Positions 23,891-30,831 of a stretch of DNA of 46,782 nucleotides are shown in pieces (position 1 is the stretch's first letter; every line of letters starts with the position of its first letter). The position numbers and the translations under genes were made by a program. The stretch is from Planctomycetota bacterium. Lineage in GTDB: Bacteria; Planctomycetota; Phycisphaerae; Phycisphaerales; SM1A02. The stretch spans positions 1 to 46,782 of the forward strand of contig JADFFQ010000029.1 in NCBI GenBank assembly GCA_022568135.1, written 5' to 3'. The notes under the pieces are model-generated. The model ran no database searches. It was not told the origin of the DNA and was given only the letters and a program-made list of their open reading frames with translations.

Positions 23891-25993
23891 ATGTCGTACA
23901 ACCACTCCGCCGCAGGCGGAATGAATCGAGTGCTTGCGGGTGCCGCCGTGGCTCTGCTCTGGTCCGCGGGCAGCGCCCTGGCCCAGCCCGGCACGGTCCT
24001 CTCACACCAGAAGATCAGCTCCACCCAGGGCGGCGGACCCCTGCTGGGAAATGGCGATGCCTTCGGCCACTCGGCGACCTCCCTGGGTGATCTCGACGGG
24101 GACGGCGTGGGCGACCTGGCCGTGGGGGCCTGGCGAGACGACGACGGGGGCTTCAACCGGGGCGCGGTGTGGATTCTGTTCCTCAACCCCGACGGCACGG
24201 TCAAGTCGGGCCAGACCCAGAAGATCAGCGACACGCAAGGCGGCTTCACCGGCATCCTGGATAATGTCGATCTCTTCGGCATTTCGGTGGCCTCGCTGGG
24301 GGACCTCGACGGTGCCGGTCCCAGCGTCCTCGCCCTGGCCGTGGGGGCGCCCGGAGATGACGACGGGGGCTTCAACCACGGCGCGGTGTGGATTCTCTTC
24401 CTCAACCCCAACGGAACAGTGAACTCCCACCAGAAGATCAGTGACACCGCAGGCGGCTTCACGGGCATCCTGGATAATATGGATAACTTCGGCAACTCGG
24501 CCGCCTCGCTGGGGGACCTCGACGGCGACGGCGTGGGCGACCTGGCCGTGGGGGCCTGGCGAGACGACGACGGGGGCTTGGCGGCCTTGGACCGCGGCGC
24601 GGTGTGGATTTTGTTCCTCAACGCCAACGGGACGGTCAAATCACATCAGAAGATCAGTGACACCCAAGGCGGCTTCACCGGCATCCTGGCTAATGGCGAT
24701 GCCTTCGGCCTTTCGGTGGGCTCGCTGGGCGATCTCGACGGCGACGGCGTCGGCGACCTGGCCGTGGGGGCCGCCGGCGTTGACGAGTTGTCGCTCCGCG
24801 GCGCGGCGTGGATTCTGTTCCTCAACACCAACGGTACCGTCAAGTCGCACCAGAAGATCAGCAACACCGAAGGCGGCGGTCCCCCCTTGGATGTTGGCGA
24901 TCGCTTCGGCACCTCGGTGGGCTCGCTCGGTGATCTCGACGGCGACGGCGTGGGCGACCTGGCCGTGGGGGCATTCCATGATGACGACGGGGGCTTCCAC
25001 CGCGGCGCGGTGTGGGTCCTGTTCCTCAACACCGACGGAATGGTGAACTCCCACCAGAAGATCAGCGACACCCAAGGCGGCTTCACGGGCACGCTGGATA
25101 ATAATGATCAGTTCGGCCTCGCGGCAGCCTCGCTGGGGGACCTCGATGGCGACGGCTTGGGCGACCTGGCCGTGGGGGCCCAGTTCGATGACGACGGGGG
25201 CGGCGGCCGGGGCGCGGTGTGGATCCTGTTCCTCGACGGCGTACTAACGCTCGATCTCGACATCAAGCCCGGATCGTGCCCGAACTCGTTCAACCGCAAC
25301 AGCCACGGCGTGTTGCCGGTGGCGCTGGTGGGGACGGATACATTCGACGTGGCGCAGGTTGACATCTCCAGCATCCAGGTTTCACGCGCCGATGGTGTCG
25401 GTGGCAGTGTCACTCCGCACGAGGGACCACCCGGTCCGCACTCGACCTTCGAGGATGTGGCCACACCGTTTGACGGCCAGCTTTGCAACTGCCACGAGCT
25501 TGAAGGCGACGGCATCACGGACCTGTCCATGAAGTTCAAGACCGATGATGTGGTCGCAGCACTTCAACTCAACGATCTGCTGGCCGGCGACCTGGTTGAG
25601 CTGGTCGTCGAGGGCGCGCTCCTTGACGGGACGCCGTTCAGCGCCAGCGATTGCATCCGGCTCGTTCCACCGGGCACAGGGGGCGGATTGCTTGCCGTTG
25701 GGTCGAATCTGCCAGGTGCCTGGATCGACCTAAGTCCGCTGGATCTACAGCTCGATGGCGGTGGGTTCGCGAACTTCGAGCGGACGTACCCGCAGACCAC
25801 GGTCGTGACCCTCACCGCCCCACAGATGCACCACGGCTGGAGGTTCGTCGGCTGGAGGATCGGGCTCGCGGGCTCTTTCCACGGTGGCGGACTGCAACCA
25901 GGTCCGTCCATCGACCTGACCATCCTTGATGACGTGCACAGAATAGAGGCGATCTATCGCCCACCGCTCCTGCACGATCTGCACGAGCACTGA
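23891..25993 (+). CDS. Secreted FG-GAP (integrin-alpha-like) repeat protein
   Basis: The 700-residue protein has a signal peptide (about 11-32) and six FG-GAP-like repeats of roughly 67-70 residues (about 50-450). Each has FGxSxxSLGDLDGDGVGDLAVGA followed by GAVWILFLN; the DxDGDGxxD loops are calcium-binding. A domain beginning LDLDIKPGSCPNS (about 455-600) and an InlB-like strand region with WRFVGWRIGLAG follow. It most likely forms a beta-propeller at the cell surface for adhesion or binding. AAGGAGG precedes ATG 23891 at ideal spacing. Unlike its neighbours it has no dockerin tail, but an in-frame orphan dockerin segment lies 105 bp past the stop. The repeats are highly similar at DNA level, so repeat number may vary or be misassembled. 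Confidence 0.85.
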   Translation: MSYNHSAAGGMNRVLAGAAVALLWSAGSALAQPGTVLSHQKISSTQGGGPLLGNGDAFGHSATSLGDLDGDGVGDLAVGAWRDDDGGFNRGAVWILFLNPDGTVKSGQTQKISDTQGGFTGILDNVDLFGISVASLGDLDGAGPSVLALAVGAPGDDDGGFNHGAVWILFLNPNGTVNSHQKISDTAGGFTGILDNMDNFGNSAASLGDLDGDGVGDLAVGAWRDDDGGLAALDRGAVWILFLNANGTVKSHQKISDTQGGFTGILANGDAFGLSVGSLGDLDGDGVGDLAVGAAGVDELSLRGAAWILFLNTNGTVKSHQKISNTEGGGPPLDVGDRFGTSVGSLGDLDGDGVGDLAVGAFHDDDGGFHRGAVWVLFLNTDGMVNSHQKISDTQGGFTGTLDNNDQFGLAAASLGDLDGDGLGDLAVGAQFDDDGGGGRGAVWILFLDGVLTLDLDIKPGSCPNSFNRNSHGVLPVALVGTDTFDVAQVDISSIQVSRADGVGGSVTPHEGPPGPHSTFEDVATPFDGQLCNCHELEGDGITDLSMKFKTDDVVAALQLNDLLAGDLVELVVEGALLDGTPFSASDCIRLVPPGTGGGLLAVGSNLPGAWIDLSPLDLQLDGGGFANFERTYPQTTVVTLTAPQMHHGWRFVGWRIGLAGSFHGGGLQPGPSIDLTILDDVHRIEAIYRPPLLHDLHEH

Positions 25994-26056
25994 CTCCTGA
26001 GACATAGGGTGGAGGCGGGATGGGAGCCACCCCGCTCTGCCCTTCTGAAGCGTTGC

Positions 26057-26095
26057 GGAAGCCAGGGCCCTTGAGGTCCTGGCTTCCGCTTTCTT
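26057..26095 (+). terminator. Terminator hairpin after the FG-GAP gene
   Basis: A 13-bp stem (GGAAGCCAGGGCC / GGTCCTGGCTTCC, one G-T pair) with a 5-nt loop, followed by GCTTTCTT. A strong rho-independent terminator candidate. Confidence 0.7.
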
Positions 26096-26098
26096 GGA

Positions 26099-26170
26099 GG
26101 TACTGACTTCGACGGTGACGGCACCGTGGGCATCCTCGACCTGTTGACGCTGCTGGCCAACTGGGGATGA
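26099..26170 (+). pseudogene. Orphan dockerin-like C-terminus (in frame with the FG-GAP gene)
   Basis: The segment encodes DFDGDGTVGILDLLTLLANW, then Gly and TGA at 26168-26170. It matches the dockerin tails ending at 23605 and 28041. It is in the same reading frame as the FG-GAP protein, separated from it by two in-frame stops and a terminator hairpin. It may be a detached ancestral tail or a tail cassette left by recombination. Confidence 0.7.
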
Positions 26171-26265
26171 GCCTGTAGCAGCCGCGGATCGCAGGTTCGG
26201 CGGCGAGGGGCTTCCTCATCGGCTTCGTGCTTTGGGCGGCACCGCGCTCCCATGGGGTGCGTACA

Positions 26266-28041
26266 ATGGGCCGAAGGTGGAGGGCGTTGAGGAAGTCCCC
26301 GATGAACTGCGCGATTGCTCTGACGGCCGGACTGGTGCTGTTGGCTTCGCCCGTGGACGGGCAGGCGGTTGATGATCCCCAAGCGAAGCCGCCGATCCAC
26401 CGTGAAGCGCCCGATGATCCCTACCTGCCGCGGCCCAGCGCGGTGCGCGAGGCGCCCCCGCCGCCGAAGCTTCCCTTGGCGGGCGGGTTGTCTCTGCCCG
26501 TGCAGGTCAATGTCGATGCCTTGGGCAACAACATCCACGGTGACGCGGCCAACGAACCGTCCATCGCCGTGGACCCCACCGCGCCCAACCGCATCACGAT
26601 CGGCTGGCGGCAGTTCGACACTGTGAAGTCCAACTTTCGACAGGCCGGTTGGGGGTACAGCCACGATGGCGGGCGGACGTGGACGTTCCCCGGCGTGCTG
26701 GAGCCGGGCGTGTTCCGTAGCGATCCCGTGCTCGATGTCGATGCCGATGGCAATTTTTATTACTACAGTCTGACCATCGTCGATGGCCAGTTCCTCTGCG
26801 ACCTGTACATCTCGACCGATGCCGGCGTCTCCTGGATCGGCCCCGTTGCCGCCTGGGGCGGCGACAAGGCGTGGATGGCCGTCGATCGAACCGGCGGCAT
26901 CGGCCAGGGAAACATCTACTGCGCCTGGAGCGTATTCGCCGGGTGCTGCGGCAACGATACGTTCATCCGATCGACGGACGGCGGAATGACGTTCCCTACG
27001 CCCAGTCTCATTCCTTTCACGCCGATTTTCGGCTCGCTAGTGGTCGGCCCCGGCGGCGAGCTGTATGTCTCGGGCGTGGCTCCCTTCAACTTCGGCATCT
27101 TCCTCGTCGCAAAGTCCACCACTGTCCAGGATCCATTGATCCCAATCAGCTTCGAGCTCACCACGGCAATTGATCTTGGCGGCTTCTTGGTGCTCGGCGC
27201 CGGCCCGAACCCGGGAGGGTTGCTCGGCCAGGCGTGGGTCGCGGTCGATCATTCCACCGGCCCCACCCGGGGCCATGTCTATCTGCTCGCCTCGGTCAAC
27301 CCGCCGGGGCCCGATCCGATGGACGTCATGTTTGCCCGCAGCACCGACGGCGGGCTGACCTGGAGCGCGCCGATACGCGTCAACGATGACCCGACCGACA
27401 ACGGCGCCTGGCAATGGTTCGGCACCATGTCCGTCGCGCCCACCGGCCGTATCGACGTTGTCTTCAACGACACCCGCAACAGCGGCGCCGACAACATCTC
27501 CGAGCTGTTCTACTCGTTCTCAGCCGACGGCGGGAAAACATGGTCCGCCAATGACGCGATGAGCCCGCCGTTCGACAGCCATATCGGTTGGCCCAACCAG
27601 AACAAGCTGGGCGACTACTACCACATGGTCTCCGATCGCGTCGGCGCTAACCTCGCCTACGCCGCGACGTTCAACGGCGAGCAGGATGTGTACTTCCTGC
27701 GCATCGGCGAGTACGACTGCAACGACAACGGGATCGCCGACAGCGACGACATCGCGGACCAGACCAGTGGCGACTGCAACGAGAACACGATTCCAGACGA
27801 GTGTGAGATCGCCGCCGGAACACTCGCCGACAAGGACCGCAACGGCATTCCCGATAAGTGCGAGCCGGCGAAGTGTTCGGCCGACCTCGATGAAGACGGC
27901 ATCGTGGGCATCCTTGACCTGCTGGCGCTGCTTGCGGCCTGGGGCCCCAACCCCGATCACCCCGCCGACTTCAACCGCGACGGCGCCGTCAGCATCCTCG
28001 ACCTGCTTGCGCTGCTCGCCAACTGGGGCCCGTGTCCGTAA
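26266..28041 (+). CDS. Secreted BNR/sialidase-like beta-propeller protein with dockerin tail
   Basis: The 591-residue protein has a signal peptide and a propeller with Asp-box (BNR) motifs: SHDGGRTW, STDAGVSW, STDGGMTF, STDGGLTW and SADGGKTW. Asp-box propellers occur in sialidases and many secreted binding proteins. No sialidase Arg triad can be confirmed, so catalysis is not claimed. A Cys/Asp-rich stretch follows (DCNDNGIADSDD, DCNENTIPDECE), then two dockerin-like units (VGILDLLALLAAWGP, VSILDLLALLANWGPCP). ATG 26266 gives a positively charged signal n-region. ATG 26302 has the better ribosome site (GAGG nine bases before), so the start is uncertain. It probably belongs to the same secreted set as its neighbours. 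Confidence 0.8.
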   Translation: MGRRWRALRKSPMNCAIALTAGLVLLASPVDGQAVDDPQAKPPIHREAPDDPYLPRPSAVREAPPPPKLPLAGGLSLPVQVNVDALGNNIHGDAANEPSIAVDPTAPNRITIGWRQFDTVKSNFRQAGWGYSHDGGRTWTFPGVLEPGVFRSDPVLDVDADGNFYYYSLTIVDGQFLCDLYISTDAGVSWIGPVAAWGGDKAWMAVDRTGGIGQGNIYCAWSVFAGCCGNDTFIRSTDGGMTFPTPSLIPFTPIFGSLVVGPGGELYVSGVAPFNFGIFLVAKSTTVQDPLIPISFELTTAIDLGGFLVLGAGPNPGGLLGQAWVAVDHSTGPTRGHVYLLASVNPPGPDPMDVMFARSTDGGLTWSAPIRVNDDPTDNGAWQWFGTMSVAPTGRIDVVFNDTRNSGADNISELFYSFSADGGKTWSANDAMSPPFDSHIGWPNQNKLGDYYHMVSDRVGANLAYAATFNGEQDVYFLRIGEYDCNDNGIADSDDIADQTSGDCNENTIPDECEIAAGTLADKDRNGIPDKCEPAKCSADLDEDGIVGILDLLALLAAWGPNPDHPADFNRDGAVSILDLLALLANWGPCP

Positions 28042-28160
28042 GCGCCGGTCCCAAGACACAAAGACTCCGTTTGTGCCGGGATTTGCCTTGCTTCGCCGCA
28101 CGCAGCGCCCTATCTTGCCGAAGCGCGTCGCCGGGACAAGGAACAAGGGGAACATCCCAT

Positions 28161-29810
28161 ATGCTTCGTCGATCAGCTTCTGCGTGTACGATCGTGTGCT
28201 CATGGGCGGTTTGCGCAACCGCGGCAATGGCGCACCAGCGGGACCACGGCGGACCGGCCGGCGCCGGTATTGAACCGCTGACCACCGTGCGCGTGGCCAG
28301 CGGGCTGAACCGGCCGGTGTTTGCCACCCATGCTCCCAGCGACTTCTCGCGGCTTTTCATTGTCGAGCAGCGAGGCGTGATCAAGATCCTCGATCTGGCG
28401 ACAGAGACGGTCCTGGCCACGCCGTTCCTGGACATTGACGCCCTGGTGGCCGGCCCCGTCAACAGCTTCGACGAGCGCGGCCTGCTTGGGCTGGCCTTTC
28501 ACCCCGACTACCAGACCAACGGGTTCTTCTACGTCAACTACACCCGGAATGTAGGTTCAGACACCGTCGTCGCCCGCTACACGGTCTCGGCCAATCCCGA
28601 CATCGCCGACCTCGGCAGCGGAGTGACCATCCTCACCATCGGCCAGCCGTTTACCAACCACAACGGCGGGTGGATGGGCTTCGGCCCCAACGACGGCTTC
28701 CTGTACATCGCAACCGGCGACGGCGGCTTCTTCTGCGATCCCGGCCAACGCGCCCAGGACCTCACCAACCAGTTGCTGGGGAAGATGCTCCGCATCATCC
28801 CGTCCACGACCGTGGGCCTCGGGGGATACACCATCCCGCCTGACAATCCCTTCGTCGGCGTCACGGGCGACGATGAAATCTGGGCCTACGGCCTGCGCAA
28901 CCCCTGGCGGAATAGCTTCGACCGCGAGACCGGCGACCTGTACATCGCCGACGTCGGCCAGAACGCGCGCGAAGAGATCGACTACCAGCCGGCTGCGAGT
29001 GGCGGCCGCGAGAACTATGGCTGGGACTGCAAAGAAGGTACCGCGTGCGCCAACTCGGTCAGCCCAGATTGCGTGGGCACAGTCAACGGGTGCAGTTGCG
29101 GTGATCCCACCCTTGTCAATCCCATCCACCAGTACACTCACGCCGTCGGATTCTCGATCACCGGCGGCTACGTTTATCGCGGCTGCGCGATCCCCAGCCT
29201 GCACGGGACCTACTTCTTTGCCGACTTTGTGATCACGCACATCTGGAGCTTCAGCTTCGATGGCACGAGTGTGTCCAACTTCGTCGAGCGGACCTCAGAG
29301 CTGTCGCCTTCGTCCGACGGGATTGCGGTCAATCAGATCGCATCGTTCGGTGAGGACGCAGCCGGCGAGATCTACATTGTGGATCGCGGCGGCACGACCA
29401 CGGGTCAGGTCTTCAAGATCGTGCCGGCGTCCATCACCGATTGCAACGAAAACGGCGTGCCCGATGCCTGCGACATTGCCACCGGCAACTCTCCGGATGT
29501 CAACGGCAACGGCATCCCCGACGAGTGCGAATCCCCCGCCGACCTCAGCGGGCCACTCGGCGTACCTGACGGTTGCGTTGATGCGTTTGATCTCGGGGCC
29601 ATGCTCGGGGCGTGGTGCTCCGCCGTCAACGATCCGAACCCCCCGAGCCCGCCTTGCGAGAACTGCACGCCGACGAATCTCGCCGTCGCGGACATCTCCG
29701 GTGCGGCCAATGTGCCGGATGGTTGCGTTGATGCGTTCGACCTGGCGAGGCTGCTGGCCGAATGGTGCTCCGTCGCCGGCGGCAACCCCTGCGGCACCTG
29801 CGGCCCGTAA
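28161..29810 (+). CDS. Secreted PQQ-dependent sugar dehydrogenase-like protein with dockerin tail
   Basis: The 549-residue protein has a signal peptide (about 1-24) and a glucose/sorbosone dehydrogenase-type six-bladed propeller. It is recognised by ERGLLGLAFHPDY, HNGGWMGFGPNDGFLYIATG and GLRNPWRNSFDRETGDLYIA then DVGQN. The family uses periplasmic PQQ to oxidise aldoses; whether this member binds PQQ is not proven. A Cys/Asn-rich linker (DCNENGVPDACDIA, NGNGIPDECE) follows. The tail has two Cys-rich dockerin-like units almost identical to the one at 172-442. ATG 28161 is the last Met before the signal; AAGGGGA lies upstream. It is 119 bp after the BNR gene on the same strand. Confidence 0.85.
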   Translation: MLRRSASACTIVCSWAVCATAAMAHQRDHGGPAGAGIEPLTTVRVASGLNRPVFATHAPSDFSRLFIVEQRGVIKILDLATETVLATPFLDIDALVAGPVNSFDERGLLGLAFHPDYQTNGFFYVNYTRNVGSDTVVARYTVSANPDIADLGSGVTILTIGQPFTNHNGGWMGFGPNDGFLYIATGDGGFFCDPGQRAQDLTNQLLGKMLRIIPSTTVGLGGYTIPPDNPFVGVTGDDEIWAYGLRNPWRNSFDRETGDLYIADVGQNAREEIDYQPAASGGRENYGWDCKEGTACANSVSPDCVGTVNGCSCGDPTLVNPIHQYTHAVGFSITGGYVYRGCAIPSLHGTYFFADFVITHIWSFSFDGTSVSNFVERTSELSPSSDGIAVNQIASFGEDAAGEIYIVDRGGTTTGQVFKIVPASITDCNENGVPDACDIATGNSPDVNGNGIPDECESPADLSGPLGVPDGCVDAFDLGAMLGAWCSAVNDPNPPSPPCENCTPTNLAVADISGAANVPDGCVDAFDLARLLAEWCSVAGGNPCGTCGP

Positions 29811-30222
29811 GCGACGGGCTGCCGCACTCCAAGGTCAGCAGTGCCCTCGTTCGATGTGACTGATGTCCAACCGCGTTGTCTGCGAAACCCTGGACGCCAT
29901 GTGCTCGATCTGCAAGGTCCAGCGCCTCCACCTTTTCGCACATCGCGGAGGCTTGCGCCTCTTCGGCCAGGAGCGCCGCCTCCAGCTCCGCGGCTGCCGC
30001 GCAGACGGCCGACTTGCCTGACTCCTGGGCTCGCACCTTGAGCTCGCTGGCCAATAATCCGAGACGCGTCGCCTCGCCGATCGGCCAGGATTCGCCAACC
30101 GAGTCTGCGCAGGCCCGCAGCTCTTGGAGCAGGCACTCGACCGTCGACGCTTCATGGGGATCGCCAGGGCGCAGCGTCTTGGGCCCTTGCGGGTCGTCCT
30201 TTTGCGAACGGGGCGACGACAT
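29626..30222 (-). CDS. Hypothetical Ala/Glu-rich helical protein
   Basis: The first 105 residues (30222-29908) read like a real helical domain: TVECLLQELRACADSV, ATRLGLLASELKVRAQESGK, LEAALLAEEAQASAMCEKVE. The spacing and helix pattern resemble an HPt-like four-helix bundle, but the HxxKG phosphotransfer motif is absent. The last ~60 codons become Arg/Pro-rich and run antisense through the end of the sugar-dehydrogenase gene, overlapping it by 185 bp. The natural stop may therefore have been lost by an indel near 29830. The gene is divergent from the pseudokinase gene at 30832. Function unknown. Confidence 0.5.
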   Translation of the reverse strand: MSSPRSQKDDPQGPKTLRPGDPHEASTVECLLQELRACADSVGESWPIGEATRLGLLASELKVRAQESGKSAVCAAAAELEAALLAEEAQASAMCEKVEALDLADRAHGVQGFADNAVGHQSHRTRALLTLECGSPSLTGRRCRRGCRRRRSTIRPAASPGRTHQRNHPAHWPHRRCPRRRDSSACSSRKAGSGGSDR

Positions 30223-30831
30223 GGACCACTTATCGGTGCCAAGGGGGGGACTTGTCCGCAGCTGCGCCGACGAACCACTAGATAGAACACCCAGCCGGCC
30301 GGGGGCGGTCAGACTCGGCGTCCGTCAGGGGTGTGCGGCCCCGGGGACACCACAACAGGCCACAAACCCGGGGTCAGGCTGGTCCGGCGAGCTGACTTCG
30401 CACCCCGCACAGGCGGTCCTGAAATCGGAATCGTGTCGGCGGTTCCCTGGATGCCCGATGATGAACCGTCGATTTCCCCATTGATGTCGAGCAGCTCGTA
30501 GCGGCACAGGTGCCGGGTGGTCGGTACCTCGCGGTCGGCCACCGTAGACGTGCGACGGCTTGCCGGGCGGGCCGCTCATTGGGATCGAGCAGGATTCTCG
30601 CGTCACCCTGTGGAGGCAATGACGCTCACACGGCAGGGTCAAGTCGCGATCAACGGTACGGACACTCGGTGTGGCGTGTGCGGCCGGCGGTCCGGAGAGG
30701 CTCGACCGCGTCGGTCATCCTGAATGGTCGCGCGGTTCCTGGTGGGTTGATCGAACCACCGCCTCCGCGGTAGGGAACACGGATCGCGGGGCCTGCGCGG
30801 TTGCGAGGATTCGGGGCGGAGAGAGACAGCC
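30223..30831. other. Intergenic region upstream of the membrane pseudokinase
   Basis: About 600 bp with no supported gene. It contains GC-rich inverted repeats, including an imperfect GGTGG/CCACC hairpin around 30748-30767. It probably holds the divergent promoters. Confidence 0.4.

Noticed and set aside
23248-24639. 463-codon open frame antisense to the beta-helix and FG-GAP genes
   Set aside because: Low-complexity Pro/Ser/Arg product created by the FG-GAP repeats; it crosses two genes and a promoter region.
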